A stretch of 64,000 nucleotides of DNA from Euborellia annulipes (GCA_023213315.1 JAKCPI010014212.1:186001-250000); one strand, 5' to 3'. Counted from the first letter of the stretch, positions 48,651-59,253 are shown. Notes: generated from the letters alone by a model not told the origin. Numbers and translations: made by a program.

Positions 48651-48980
48651 ATGAGCTTTTTAATTTCTGCTGCACATGCAGCACCGGCAGTTGGCCCAAC
48701 TACAGGTATTTTGCCAAACATCTTGATGATTGTCGTATTCGTTGCAATCTTTTATTTCTTAATTTGGCGCCCTCAAGCAAAACGCGCTAAAGAGCACCGT
48801 TCTTTAATCGAGAGCTTAGGTGTAGGTAGTGAAGTTGTGTTCGCTGGTGGTTTAATGGGCAAAGTGACCAAAATTGAAGGTGACTATGCAGTTGTTGAAC
48901 TTAGCCGTGGTGTAGAAGTAAAAATTCAGCGTGCCAGCGTAATTTCAGTATTACCTGAAGGCACTCTAAATAACCTTTAA
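48651..48980 (+). CDS. yajC: Preprotein translocase subunit YajC
   Basis: A 109-residue accessory of the SecDF complex in the inner membrane. A single transmembrane helix (ILPNILMIVVFVAIFYFLIW) is followed by the conserved RPQAKRAKEHRSLIESLGVGSEVVFAGGLMGKVTKI domain. It precedes secD by 51 bp, with a hairpin between them. No indels. Confidence 0.95.
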   Translation: MSFLISAAHAAPAVGPTTGILPNILMIVVFVAIFYFLIWRPQAKRAKEHRSLIESLGVGSEVVFAGGLMGKVTKIEGDYAVVELSRGVEVKIQRASVISVLPEGTLNNL

Positions 48981-48990
48981 TCATAAAACA

Positions 48991-49013
48991 GTCGTGCTTT
49001 AGCACGGCTTTTT
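48991..49013 (+). terminator. Hairpin between yajC and secD
   Basis: GTCGTGCT pairs with AGCACGGC (one G-T) followed by TTTTT. A weak terminator or attenuating hairpin could lower secD expression relative to yajC. Confidence 0.6.
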
Positions 49014-49031
49014 CATTTAAGAAGAAAGCGA

Positions 49032-50935
49032 ATGCGTTACCCTGCATGGAAATATTTACTGATTCTGGTTGTTCTGGTAATCAGTACATTATACGCACTG
49101 CCTAGTCTATATCCGGATGAGCCCGCCGTTCAAATTTCCGGTGCCAAAGCTGGTACCCAAATTGATCAAAGTGTGGTGCAAAAAGCAGAGCAAATTTTAA
49201 AAACAGCAAATATTGCAAGCCATGACAATACTTTTACAAATAATGCTGCCCTCTTGCGTGTCAGTTCATCTGAAGCGCAATTAAAAGCAAAAAGAAGTAT
49301 TACGTCGTGACTTAGGTGATCAATATGTTGTTGCCCTAAACCTTGCACCAACCACACCGGAATGGTTGCAAAAGATTGGGGCTAAACCAATGAAACTTGG
49401 TTTGGACTTACGTGGTGGTGTCCACTTCTTACTTGAAGTAGATATGGACAAAGCCGTTGCCCAACGTATGGAAACCTCTGCCACCGATTTGCGTCGTCAG
49501 TTCCGTGAAAACAAGATCAAATTTAATAGTCTTGCATTAACCAATAATGTAATCACTGTTCAATTTGCTGACAATGCTGACCGTGATGCAGCAATGGATT
49601 TTTTACGTCGTAATGGGAATGAATATACCCAACAGGCGTTAGCAAGCTCTACTGGTTCTACTCTAAAGCTTTCTTATACTGATGTACGTCGTCAAGAAAT
49701 CCAGTCATATGCGGTGAATCAAAACTTAACAACATTACGTAATCGTATTAACGAACTTGGTGTTGCAGAAGCATTGGTACAAAGTCAGGGTAGCAATCGT
49801 ATTGTTGTTGAATTACCGGGTGTGCAAGATACAGCTGAAGCTAAACGTGTTTTAGGCCGTACAGCAAACCTCGAATTCCGTTTAGTGTTCTGACTCAAAT
49901 GACCAATATATTGACCCATATACGGGTAAATATAATAGTCAACCTTTGCCTCCGGGCACAGAAGTTTTTGCTTATGAGTCCTTAGATAGCGGTCGTCAAC
50001 TTTTGTTGCAACGCAACCGTATCTTGACTGGTGAGCGCGTTCAAAATGCAAGCTCTGGCTTTAGCCAAGACTCTGGTGGTGCCGAGGTAAATATTACCCT
50101 CGACAGTGCTGGCGGCAAGCTTATGTCCGATGCAACTCGTAATGCTGTTGGTAAACGCATGGCGGTATTGTTCATCGAAAATAAGCAAAAAATTACTTAT
50201 GTCACAGATCCTAAAACTGGTGCGCAAACAGAAGTTCGTACTCCATACACTGAATCTGTAGTTATTAACGCTGCAACAGTTCAAGCCGTTTTAGGTTCGA
50301 CTTTCCGTATTACTGGTTTAAGCTCTCCTCAAGAAGCATCTGAACTTGCATTAATGCTTCGTGCTGGTGCCTTGGCTGCGCCAATGTACTTTGTTGAAGA
50401 GCGTGTAGTTGGTCCAAGCCTTGGTCAAGAAAACATTGATAAGGGCGTATTATCAACTCAAATCGGCTTCTTACTTGTTGCAATCTGGATGGTAGTGTTC
50501 TTCCGTGTATTCGGCTTAATTGCTAACTTTGCTCTTGTTGTTAACTTAGCAATGATTTTAACAGTCATGTCATGGATTGGGGCTTCCCTCACCTTACCAG
50601 GTATTGCGGGTATCGTTATTACCATTGGTATGGCCGTCGATGCGAACGTATTGATATGCGAGCGTATTCGAGAAGAAATGCTCTGGGGCGCATCGCCCAA
50701 ACAGGCCATTGTAGCCGGTTATGATCGAGCCTATAACACCATTTTTGACTCGAATTTAACGACGTTCCTTGTTGCTTTCATTTTGTTTGCAATTGGTACA
50801 GGCCCGATCAAAGGTTTCGCCGTAACATTAATGATTGGTATCGTGTGTTCGATGTTTACTGCAATTACAGTAACACGTGCAATCGTACAAATCATTTATG
50901 GTAAACGCCGTAATTTGAAAAAGTTGAGCATTTAA
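49032..50935 (+). CDS. secD: Protein translocase subunit SecD (two frameshifts)
   Basis: SecD forms the SecDF motor that uses the proton gradient to help export. It has an N-terminal helix (YLLILVVLVISTLYALP), the motif LGLDLRGGVHFLLEVD, the P1 periplasmic domain, and five C-terminal helices including GIAGIVITIGMAVDANVLICERIREE. Two single-base insertions break it: an extra A near 49293 (after QLKAK, before EVLRRDLGDQYVV) and an extra T near 49890 (after FRLV, before SDSNDQYIDPYTG). Full length is about 633 residues. Loss would impair growth strongly, so these are probably read errors. Confidence 0.94.
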
Positions 50936-50943
50936 GGAGATCG

Positions 50944-51909
50944 ATGATGACTAAAGTGACTCAACAAGATTCAAAACAATATGGTCGTCCGGATGATGCA
51001 AAAATCATCCCGTTCATGAAGATTGCCAAACCTGCGGCAATCTTCTCGATCCTTATTACGTTAGCGAGTATTTTCTTTATTGCAACTAAAGGTCTTAACC
51101 TCGGTTTGGACTTTACAGGTGGTGTTTCAGCTGAGCTTAACTATGCTCAACCAGCAAATCAGTCTGAAGTTATTCAGGCACTTGCTAAAGCTGGCTTTAA
51201 AGATGCTGTAGTACAGACACTGGGTAGTAATAAAGACTTACTTGTGCGCATGCCTGTACAAGAAGTTAAGGTTGAAGACCTCACCAATACCATCACCCAA
51301 GCTGTACAGTTACCAAATAATGCTGCCGAAGTTCATAAAGTGGACTCTGTAGGTGGTCAAGTTGGTAACGAGCTTTATGTTCGTTCTGCCGGTGCGGTTG
51401 CACTTGCACTTATTTTAATGTTGATTTACGTGACTATCCGTTTCGAGTTTAAACTCGCAATGGGTGCCGTAATGTCATTATTCCACGACATCATCATTAT
51501 TATTGGTGCTTTTGCATTATTCCAGTGGCCGTTTGACCTTACGGTTTTAGCTGCGGTACTTGCTGTTATTGGCTTCTCGCTTAACGATAACATTGTAGTG
51601 TCAGACCGTATCCGTGAAAATTTCCGTAAAATTCGCGGAGCGACGCCTCGTGAAATCATCGATATTGCTTTAACCGAGACTTTACGTCGTACCATTCATA
51701 CATCAATGACCTTATTGCTTGTAGTTCTCGCAATGATGTTCTTAGGTGGTGATGGTCTACACTGGTTCGCTGTTGCAATGTTTGTTGGTGTCTTTGTAGG
51801 TACTTACTCTTCAATTTATATCGGTACAGCTTTTGCCTTATGGCGTGGTCTTAACCGTCAGGACTTCATCGTTCAGGTTAAACCTGAATTTGAGGATGAA
51901 ATTCCTTAA
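50944..51909 (+). CDS. secF: Protein translocase subunit SecF
   Basis: A 321-residue partner of SecD with six membrane helices. The blocks GLNLGLDFTGGVSAELNY, SVGGQVGNELYVRSAGAVALALILMLIYV, ALFHDI-like MSLFHDIIIIIGAF and VIGFSLNDNIVVSDRIRENFR are conserved. It begins 8 bp after secD; the secD stop is inside the AAGGAG ribosome site. No indels. A strong terminator follows. Confidence 0.95.
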   Translation: MMTKVTQQDSKQYGRPDDAKIIPFMKIAKPAAIFSILITLASIFFIATKGLNLGLDFTGGVSAELNYAQPANQSEVIQALAKAGFKDAVVQTLGSNKDLLVRMPVQEVKVEDLTNTITQAVQLPNNAAEVHKVDSVGGQVGNELYVRSAGAVALALILMLIYVTIRFEFKLAMGAVMSLFHDIIIIIGAFALFQWPFDLTVLAAVLAVIGFSLNDNIVVSDRIRENFRKIRGATPREIIDIALTETLRRTIHTSMTLLLVVLAMMFLGGDGLHWFAVAMFVGVFVGTYSSIYIGTAFALWRGLNRQDFIVQVKPEFEDEIP

Positions 51910-51931
51910 GTTGTCTAAAATAAAGACGTAT

Positions 51932-51964
51932 AAAAAAACCGCGATTAATTCGCGGTTTTTTTAT
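51932..51964. terminator. Bidirectional terminator after secF
   Basis: AAAAAACCGCGA, loop TTAAT and TCGCGGTTTTTT form a strong hairpin between convergent secF and coaBC. Confidence 0.9.
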
Positions 51965-51974
51965 TTAAAACATA

Positions 51975-53228
51975 TTATTTACGGCGCAATGCATCCGAAA
52001 TTGCTTCAACCAACTGTTGAGAAATTTCTTGTTTAGAGGCTTTCTCTAACTCACGCTTTTTCATGTGGTAGTTTTCAGCAAAGAAAACCGTCATGGCATT
52101 TTCATCAGAAGCAAAACCAATATCTGCACGTGACACATCGTTACATGCAATCATATCTAGTTTTTTAGCGACCAGTTTTCCTGCCGCATATTCTTCAACA
52201 TTTTGTGTTTCAGCAGCAAAGCCCACCATAAATGGACGTTTTTCCTGACCCGCAATAGTTGCCACAATATCTGGATTTTTCACAAGGGAAACATTCAACT
52301 CATCCCCTGCCTTCTTAATTTTATGCTCGGCAACTTCTGCTACGCGATAGTCTGCGACTGCGGCAGTTGCAATGAAGATATCACAGCCTGTCTCTAACGA
52401 GTTCATACTGATATCTAACATTTGTCTTGCTGAGGCAACATTTACTCTTTTTACACCATTCGGTGTATCTAAACTTACAGGTCCAGCAATTAGCGTCACT
52501 TGTGCACCAGCAGCGTAACAAGCAGCAGCTAAAGCAAAGCCCATTTTACCGGTACTGTGGTTCGAGATATAACGAACAGGATCAATCGCTTCACGCGTTG
52601 GCCCAGCTGTAATAACCACTCGCTTTCCAGCCAACAACCCAAATTTTTCAGCGATTGCACGTTGAGCCTGATGGAAATAGCCAGCCACTTGCCTTGCAAT
52701 TTCTTCTGGCTCTGGCATACGGCCTAAACCGACATCACCACACGCCTGCTCACCCGCATCCGGCATGATCACATGCACGCCATCTTCGACCAAAGTTTGT
52801 AAATTTCGTTGCGTTGCTTTGGCAGCCCACATTTGCTGGTTCATAGCAGGTGCAACCCACACAGGAGATTTTGTTGCCAAAAATACTGTACTCAGCAAAT
52901 CATCTGCTAAACCATGCGCAAATTTTGCCAAAGTATCGCAACTTGCAGGCGCAACCAGTAATAAATCAGCCCAACGTGCTAATTCAATATGTCCCATGCC
53001 AGCTTCAGCCGCAGGGTCTAAAAGTTCAGTATGAACAGGATTACCAGAAAGAGCCTGAAACGTTAGAGGGGTAATAAATGCCTGAGCACCATGTGTCATG
53101 ACCACACGCACATCAAAGCCATAATCTTTGAGGCGGCGGACTAAGATGGCACTTTTATAGGCAGCAATTCCGCCAGTAACAGCTAAAACGATGTTTTTAT
53201 GAGGAATAACACTTAGATCAAAGCTCAC
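51975..53228 (-). CDS. coaBC: Bifunctional phosphopantothenoylcysteine synthetase/decarboxylase
   Basis: It joins cysteine to 4'-phosphopantothenate (CoaB) and decarboxylates the product (CoaC), two steps of coenzyme A synthesis. The N-terminal flavoprotein part has NIVLAVTGGIAAYK, the catalytic His in GMGHIELARWAD and the signature APAMNQQMW. The CoaB half has VVITAGPTREAIDPVRYISN and HSTGKMGFALA, and then AAVADYRV and KKAGDELNVSLVKNPDI. I choose the GTG at 53228 (read MSFDLSVIPHKNIV), giving 417 residues; the TTG at 53309 adds a non-homologous stretch. It is divergent from radC. No indels. Confidence 0.93.
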   Translation of the reverse strand: MSFDLSVIPHKNIVLAVTGGIAAYKSAILVRRLKDYGFDVRVVMTHGAQAFITPLTFQALSGNPVHTELLDPAAEAGMGHIELARWADLLLVAPASCDTLAKFAHGLADDLLSTVFLATKSPVWVAPAMNQQMWAAKATQRNLQTLVEDGVHVIMPDAGEQACGDVGLGRMPEPEEIARQVAGYFHQAQRAIAEKFGLLAGKRVVITAGPTREAIDPVRYISNHSTGKMGFALAAACYAAGAQVTLIAGPVSLDTPNGVKRVNVASARQMLDISMNSLETGCDIFIATAAVADYRVAEVAEHKIKKAGDELNVSLVKNPDIVATIAGQEKRPFMVGFAAETQNVEEYAAGKLVAKKLDMIACNDVSRADIGFASDENAMTVFFAENYHMKKRELEKASKQEISQQLVEAISDALRRK

Positions 53229-53341
53229 GAACAGGATACACCTTACTGTTGCAGTGGCGCTCACAATAGCATTAAATACGCGCAGACCCAAGATTGATTG
53301 GGCAAACAAAATAAAATTTTAAGCGAATTGTGCTGGGGAAT

Positions 53342-54049
53342 ATGAATACTTCTATTAAAAATTGGCCCGAACAAGAGCGGCCAAGAGAACGGTTATTGCA
53401 ACAAGGTCCTCAAAGTCTCTCTGATGCAGAGCTATTGGCGATTTTTCTTCGCTCAGGCTCCCGACAACATTCAGCAGTCGAATTGTCACGTTTACTCATT
53501 CAACATTTTGGTAGCCTAAATGCAGTATTTGATTCATCGTTAAGTGAGTTAACTCAATTTAATGGAATTGGAGCAACAAAATATTCACAATTACTGGCAG
53601 TCAAAGAACTCGGACGGCGTTATCTCGATCATCACTTTCAGCAAAAATTATCTTAGTCTCCACTCTTCTGATTTGGTTTTAGATTATTTGCGCTATGAAT
53701 TAAAAGGCGAGAAACAAGAAGTCTTTGCAGTGCTCTGTCTAGACCCTGAATTAAGAAAACTTCACTTTAAAAAGTTATTTTTGGGTCAGTTCAACATTGT
53801 GCAGTTTCAGTCAATCAAACCCTACGCTACGCCCTACAACAACATGCTTGCCAACTGGTCATTGCACACAATCATCCCTTTGGTTCAGCGCAGCCTTCTG
53901 CTGAAGATATTACCTTAACTCAGCAACTGGAACATGCCTGTCAGCTTGTCGAAATACGCCTCTTGGATCATTTTATTATCTCACCAGAAGGAAGCTTTTC
54001 ATTTGCTGAACAACAACTGCTCAACCCAACAATAATATCAGTTCAATGA
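53342..54049 (+). CDS. radC: RadC family JAB/MPN protein (two frameshifts)
   Basis: About 235 residues. The N-terminal helix-hairpin-helix region (WPEQERPRERLLQQGPQSLSDAELLAIFLRSG.. FNGIGATKYSQLLAVKEL) is followed by the MPN domain with the JAMM metal motif HNHPFGSAQPSAED. The function is unclear; the early DNA-repair claim was withdrawn for E. coli. It breaks near 53655 (between FQQKL and LHSSDLVLDYL) and near 53828 (before TLRYALQQHACQLVIAH). The second break removes the JAMM motif from the longest frame. It is divergent from coaBC. Confidence 0.88.
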
Positions 54050-54110
54050 TATTGACAAAGGGGCACTAAGCCTAGAAGATCAAAGCAAAAATAGTGACGT
54101 TAAAAATAAA

Positions 54111-55022
54111 ATGATTGTTCGTGAGCAGCCTAGTATTTTCAAAGTATTATTCTCTTGGCGAGGGACAATTTTACCCAAAATTTTACCCTCTCTAGGGGTC
54201 GTTATGCTGATTTCGGCAATCATTGGGGGCGTAGAATATATCAATCTTTATCGCTTTCCAGAGATTCCTTTGGTTGGCTTTACTCTCATTGGCGTCGTAC
54301 TTTCTATTTTCTTAGGATTTAAAAATACTGCGTGTTATGACCGTTGGTGGGAAGCCCGAAAATTATGGGGCGTTTTAATTGCAACTTCACGCCATTTTGA
54401 CCGTGACTGCCGGATTTTGACTCAGGCCCGTCGAGAGCGTGTCATTCAACATGTGATTGTTTTTGCTAACGTGTTACGTGATCGTTTACGCCGTCAGACA
54501 GCGAACCCAACTGAGCTCATACAAACCAGTGGTATGAGCCAGCAAGCGCTCACCCAGCTCTACCAGCAAAATAATGCCCCTCAATACACCCTAAGCCTCA
54601 TCCACTGGGAATTATTGCAAGCGCTTAAAGAAGGTGAAATCTCAGACATCATTTATGCACAGATGAATAGAAATGTTGCAGATTTAAGTGTCGTGCAAAC
54701 TGGCTGTGACCGAATCGCCAATACACCCATTCCATTTGCCTATTCAGTTTTGCTCAATCGCACTGTCTATTTTTTCTGTTTTATGTTGCCATTTAGTCTT
54801 GGTTCATTGCTTGGTTTAGCAACACCTTTACTGGTTGGAATTTTGGCATATACATTCTTAGGACTTGATGCACTAAGCTCAGAAATTGAAGAGCCTTTCG
54901 GTACTCAAAGTAATGATTTACCTTTAGATGCCATGGTACGTAGTATCGAAATTGAACTTTTAGGAACGCTAGGAAAACCTACCCCGCCACCCATTCAGGC
55001 TCAAGATAATAACTTACTGTAA
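54111..55022 (+). CDS. Bestrophin-family chloride channel-like protein
   Basis: A 303-residue membrane protein. GTILPKILPSLGVVMLISAIIGG, GFTLIGVVLSIFLGFKNTACYDRWWEARKLWG and LNRTVYFFCFMLPFSLGSLLGLATPLLVGILAYTFLGLDAL carry the bestrophin helices. The signature IEEPFGTQSNDLPLDAM near residue 263 is the calcium-clasp region in animal bestrophins. Bacterial homologues form pentameric anion or cation channels. It may be the second gene of the radC transcript (61-bp gap). No indels. Confidence 0.9.
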   Translation: MIVREQPSIFKVLFSWRGTILPKILPSLGVVMLISAIIGGVEYINLYRFPEIPLVGFTLIGVVLSIFLGFKNTACYDRWWEARKLWGVLIATSRHFDRDCRILTQARRERVIQHVIVFANVLRDRLRRQTANPTELIQTSGMSQQALTQLYQQNNAPQYTLSLIHWELLQALKEGEISDIIYAQMNRNVADLSVVQTGCDRIANTPIPFAYSVLLNRTVYFFCFMLPFSLGSLLGLATPLLVGILAYTFLGLDALSSEIEEPFGTQSNDLPLDAMVRSIEIELLGTLGKPTPPPIQAQDNNLL

Positions 55023-55026
55023 AGTC

Positions 55027-55879
55027 TTAGAGGAAACGTTCCCAAACACCTTGCTGATTAGCCGTTGGTTTAGGTGTATTTCCCAATTTAATCCATGGCA
55101 TATTTTCACCATGAAAATCACTGCCAATCGATACGGCTAATTGATATTGCTCAATCATCCGATCAACCATCTGGCGAGTAGATAAAGTTTCCATTGGTGG
55201 AGGTAACTCAATTGCATCTCCACCCAGAGCTTGCGAATAATTCAATTAAATATCGGACGTTAGTTGCAGATAAGTCATAACGAGTCGGATGTGCTAAAAC
55301 TGCCAACCCTTTACTTTCGTGAATCATGTCAATTGTTTCTTTTAACCCCAATCCTTCAAATTTTACAAAAGCACGTCTTCCCTCTTTTAAGAAACGATCA
55401 AATGCTTGTTGAGGACGGGTTACAACTTTTTTCTCGACCAGTGTTTTAGCAATGTGTGTTCTGGTGATGCGGTCTGCCTGATCTTCTACTTTGGCAAGAA
55501 CATCCTCATAAATCTGAAAACCAATACATTTTTCTAATAAATCGCAAATTACTTTAGCTCTTTGCGCTCGTACTCTTTTTTGTTGTTCTAATGCTTCTAA
55601 AATTGGTGCTTCATTTTGCATGTTTAAAGCAACAATATGTACGCCATAACTCTTTTTGGTTGTTGGACGTGACCACTGACTTGAAATCTCTGTACCAGAA
55701 ATGATCTTTAAATCATGACCTTGTGCAGCAATTCTAGCTCGCTGTAACCCATCCATTGTATCGTGGTCAGTTAAAGCCAAAGTATGCAAATTCACATCTA
55801 TAGCAGCTTGCACCAGTAATTCCGGAGACAAAGTTCCATCAGAAATATTGCTATGTGTATGTAAATCTATGCCTTGCAT
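55027..55879 (-). CDS. PHP-domain phosphoesterase (RnmA/YciV-like; one frameshift)
   Basis: A PHP-fold metal phosphoesterase of about 283 residues. Metal motifs are GIDLHTHSNISDGTL, LTDHDTMDGL, LAHPTRYD and SIGSDFHGEN. Related E. coli YciV acts on 3',5'-nucleoside bisphosphates and short RNAs. The break near 55220 adds a G after LFASSGG; the correct continuation is DAIELPPPMETLS. It is convergent with bestrophin by 4 bp and divergent from yciB. Probable read error. Confidence 0.9.
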
Positions 55880-55923
55880 CTTTTATACTATGCCATTCAC
55901 CAAACCTGATCAGATACTCTAAC

Positions 55924-56538
55924 ATGAAAGCACTTCTGGACTTTGTTCCATTAATTATTTTCTTCTATTTATATAAAACAGTTGATCCAACCGACACACA
56001 GCATCCTTTACTTAAACTGATCGGGTCTGCTGGTGGTGTCGATAATAATAATATTCTTGTAGCAACGACTGGCTTAATTATTTCAATGCTTGTGGTATAT
56101 GGTGCCCTATTTGTTTTCCAAAAATTCCGTCTAGATAAACAACAGTGGTTTGTATTGTTTATGACTGTCATTTTTGGTGGCATCACCCTCATGTTAAGTG
56201 ATGATTTCTATATTCGTCTGAAAGCTGCAATTTTGAATTTGGTTTTTGCAGGTGCATTCTTAGTTTCATCTTGGTTTGGTAAAGATCGTAAGCCACTCAT
56301 ACGACGTCTATTTGACCCTATTTTAGAGTTAAGTGAAAAAGGTTGGAAAAATCTAAACTTCGCTTGGGCAGCCATGTTTGTAGTAATGTCTTGTTTGCAT
56401 GTGTTCTTTGCATTTTTATTTCACGGCGGAAAATATTGGGGTGAATTCACTGCATTTGGTGACATGATTGTGATGTTTTCATTTATCATTATTCAGTTCA
56501 TTATTTTACGTAAACATTTTAAGTCACCAGACGCTTAA
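55924..56538 (+). CDS. yciB: Inner-membrane protein YciB (septation protein A)
   Basis: A 204-residue protein with five hydrophobic segments: LLDFVPLIIFFYLYK, ILVATTGLIISMLVVYGALF, WFVLFMTVIFGGITLML, AAILNLVFAGAFLVSSWF and FAWAAMFVVMSCLHVFFAFLF. MKALLDFVPLIIFFYLYK and the central LSDDFYIRLKAAILN are the family signature. It affects envelope and septum integrity, with the mechanism unknown. I use the ATG at 55924. It is followed by the YciI gene after 34 bp, as in many genomes. Confidence 0.93.
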   Translation: MKALLDFVPLIIFFYLYKTVDPTDTQHPLLKLIGSAGGVDNNNILVATTGLIISMLVVYGALFVFQKFRLDKQQWFVLFMTVIFGGITLMLSDDFYIRLKAAILNLVFAGAFLVSSWFGKDRKPLIRRLFDPILELSEKGWKNLNFAWAAMFVVMSCLHVFFAFLFHGGKYWGEFTAFGDMIVMFSFIIIQFIILRKHFKSPDA

Positions 56539-56572
56539 AGTGATTCCTGATTGATTACAGAGATACGATTAC

Positions 56573-56875
56573 ATGCCTTTTTTTGTTCTAAGCTGTACCG
56601 ATAACGAAGGAACTTTAGAAAAACGCTTGGCAGTACGCCCTCAGCATATCGAACGTTTGCAAAAACTTGATGATGAAGGCCGCCTTGTTACAGCGGGAGC
56701 TATGCCAAAAGACCCGAATGATCCTCAAGCAGGTTTCTATGGCAGCACCATGATTGTTGAATTCGACAGTCGCGAAGCATTAGATGAATGGTTAAAAGAA
56801 GAACCATTTCTCAAAGAAGGCATTTATGCCCATATTGATGTAAAACCGTTTAATAAAGCATTTCCAAAAGGGTAA
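56573..56875 (+). CDS. YciI-family protein
   Basis: A 100-residue ferredoxin-like alpha/beta dimeric protein. The family's conserved His is in RPQHIERLQKL, the Asp in VEFDSREALDEWLKEEPFLKEGIY, and the GRLVTAGAMP loop is present. It may act on a small dienelactone-like molecule, but no substrate is known. yciB-yciI adjacency is common. The next gene begins 4 bp later. Confidence 0.93.
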   Translation: MPFFVLSCTDNEGTLEKRLAVRPQHIERLQKLDDEGRLVTAGAMPKDPNDPQAGFYGSTMIVEFDSREALDEWLKEEPFLKEGIYAHIDVKPFNKAFPKG

Positions 56876-56879
56876 TCAT

Positions 56880-57343
56880 ATGCACCCTGCAATCAGAAGC
56901 TTTCTCGGCTTGTGTTTGATCTGTTCAACTGCTGGAGCAGTTGAACCTGCTGCCACACCAGCAACGACTCCTCCAAACGCGTCTTCAACTCAGGCTGCGA
57001 ATAAACCAGTTCCAACAGCTGCTACAACGGTGTCGACCGCAACAAAACCACTCACGGCTGAGCAACTTGCAAAGAATAAACAACAGCAAGATGCGAAAAT
57101 CAAAGCTTTAGTTCAAGATCAGGCATCTCGTTTAAAACAGCTAGAACATGCCAATCTTGAAGCACTCGCCAGAACCAAGAGCTACAGTTAAAAAATGATA
57201 GCCTCTCTGTTCAAGTTCAAGTCTTACAAAGCGAACGTAGTGCGCAAATGTTTTTATATGGCGCGGTTACCTTAGCGGGTGGCGTATTACTAGGTTTCTT
57301 TATCTCTAGTTATATTCATACAAAACGTCGACGCCAGTGGTAA
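56880..57343 (+). CDS. Exported coiled-coil protein with C-terminal anchor (one frameshift)
   Basis: About 154 residues. A signal peptide (MHPAIRSFLGLCLICSTAGA) is followed by an Ala/Thr/Pro-rich linker of 40 residues, then a predicted coiled coil (LAKNKQQQDAKIKALVQDQASRLKQLEHANLEAL..NQELQLKNDSL) and a C-terminal membrane helix (FLYGAVTLAGGVLLGFFISSYI) ending HTKRRRQW. The layout resembles the C-terminal part of YgiM/TIGR04211 proteins. One base is missing near 57167, before QNQELQLKNDSLSVQVQV. The stop overlaps the upstream GTG of mnmC. Confidence 0.7.
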
Positions 57344-57366
57344 ATCCAAGCAATTTATTAAACCAA

Positions 57367-59217
57367 ATGAACGTATCAAACCGTATACAAACAGCAGAAC
57401 TGGACTGGGAATTAATCGATGGTATCGAAGTTCCCATTTCCAAACAATTTGGTGATGTCTATTTCTCTAAAGATAATGGCTTGCTTGAAACACGGCATGT
57501 TTTTCTAAATGGTAACGACTTATCAGAACGCTTAGCCCATCTAAAAGATTTTGAATATTTCAGTGTAGGAGAAACCGGTTTTGGTACGGGTTTAAACATT
57601 CTTGCACTTTGGCAACTTTGGCAACAAGTTCGTCCAGACAATCAAAGCCATTTACATGCCATTAGTGTTGAAAAATTTCCACTAAGTAAAGCTGACCTCA
57701 TTCGCGCTTTAAATGTCTGGGATGAGCTTAAACCACTTGCAGACCAGTTAATTGAACAATATCCACTACCGATTGCTGGGTGTCATCGTTTAACTTTCCC
57801 TAACGATCGCTTTAGCATCGATTTATGGCTAGGGGATGCACAAGATATTTTCCCAAGCATGGCTAAAACTAAAGCAGTGAATGCTTGGTTTTTAGATGGC
57901 TTTGCACCTTCTTGCAATCCAGACATGTGGAAACAAAACGTTTTAAACCATATTGTCCGTCTTTCTGACTATGGCAGCACATTTTCCTCTTTTAGTGTCG
58001 CGGGTGTTTTAAAACGTGGGCTAAAAGCACACGGCATTAGTATTTCACGTCCACGTGGTTTTCGGCATAAACGGGAAATGCTCAAAGCAATCTGGAATCC
58101 ACCTCAATCTGATGATGAGTCCTCTCCATTAGGCCTAGTTCACTCATTAAGTAAGAGACAACAGCATATTGCGATTATTGGGGCCGGTATAGCAGGTTTA
58201 ACTACGGCGTGGGCATTTGCAGCACGTGGGCATCAAGTCACCTTATATGAGCAAACAGAAGCATTATCTGGCGCTTCTGGAAACCCTATAGCCCTGCTTA
58301 ATCCAAAACTATGTCCAATTGAACAAAGCCATGAACATCTCATGACCTTAAGTTGGCAACATGCTTTAAATTTTTATAAAAATTTTCAAGCATTCCGTCC
58401 GCTTCAAATACAACAAATCGCATTGAAAAATGCAGATGAGCTTCTAGATCTTGTCAATCAATATCCAGCAGAAGTTGTTACCCACTCAACAAACTCACTT
58501 GAAACTGCCTATTCTAGTGTTGTACTTACCGAAGCGGGTTCTGTTTCACCACATCAATTACGTGATGAAATTTTGCAACATCCCTTAATTGATCTAAAAA
58601 TTGCCAATATCACAGCACTTGTTTCTTTTGAAAATAAAGTTCAATTGCAGACTAGCAATGACGTTATTGCAGAAGCAGACCATGTGGTTGTATGTTGTGC
58701 GCGTCAAAGCGCGACTTTTTTTGAAAGCTATCCGCAGTTAAAACCAATACGTGGGCAAGTAAGCTGGGTTGATAATACTTTTGCTCCCCTGCCTTTACAG
58801 GAAGCCTATAGCTATGGCGGCTACTGTATGCAACTTGATACTTCACAGATGATTTTAGGTGCGTCTTTCTACCCAAATCGCGAGGATCAAGAAGTACTGC
58901 CCGAAGACCATGTGCATAACTTTGAATTAATCCACAGCGTATTTCCTGAATATGCACAACAATTGCCTCCTACGACCACTTGGCAAGGCCGAGCATCTAT
59001 CCGCGCACAAAGCTTAGATTATTTTCCTCTCGTTGGAAAAATGCAGGAGAATAGCCGAATTGCTACTTTTGCTGGTCTTGGTTCTAAAGGCTTCTTATTT
59101 GCTCCGCTATGCAGCGAGATTTTAGTTGCCCAAATGTTAGGAGAAGCTTGTCCAGTACCGGACCGCTTATTACAAAAATTAAATCCTCAAAGATTCCAAA
59201 AAAAAAGTAAAAGCTAA
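57367..59217 (+). CDS. mnmC: Bifunctional tRNA mnm5s2U modification enzyme MnmC
   Basis: MnmC removes the carboxymethyl group with FAD and then methylates with SAM, completing mnm5s2U34 in tRNA. The N-terminal methyltransferase has SVGETGFGTGLNILALW and WFLDGFAPSCNPDMW. The C-terminal oxidoreductase has the dinucleotide motif IAIIGAGIAGLTTAWAFAARGHQ and FAGLGSKGFLFAPLCSE. The ATG at 57367 (MNVSNRIQTAELDWELIDG) gives 616 residues; a GTG at 57337 would give 626 and overlap the upstream gene. No indels. Terminator follows. Confidence 0.93.
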   Translation: MNVSNRIQTAELDWELIDGIEVPISKQFGDVYFSKDNGLLETRHVFLNGNDLSERLAHLKDFEYFSVGETGFGTGLNILALWQLWQQVRPDNQSHLHAISVEKFPLSKADLIRALNVWDELKPLADQLIEQYPLPIAGCHRLTFPNDRFSIDLWLGDAQDIFPSMAKTKAVNAWFLDGFAPSCNPDMWKQNVLNHIVRLSDYGSTFSSFSVAGVLKRGLKAHGISISRPRGFRHKREMLKAIWNPPQSDDESSPLGLVHSLSKRQQHIAIIGAGIAGLTTAWAFAARGHQVTLYEQTEALSGASGNPIALLNPKLCPIEQSHEHLMTLSWQHALNFYKNFQAFRPLQIQQIALKNADELLDLVNQYPAEVVTHSTNSLETAYSSVVLTEAGSVSPHQLRDEILQHPLIDLKIANITALVSFENKVQLQTSNDVIAEADHVVVCCARQSATFFESYPQLKPIRGQVSWVDNTFAPLPLQEAYSYGGYCMQLDTSQMILGASFYPNREDQEVLPEDHVHNFELIHSVFPEYAQQLPPTTTWQGRASIRAQSLDYFPLVGKMQENSRIATFAGLGSKGFLFAPLCSEILVAQMLGEACPVPDRLLQKLNPQRFQKKSKS

Positions 59218-59253
59218 AAAGCCTTATTTCAAACCACAGTAGTTCAATTCCAT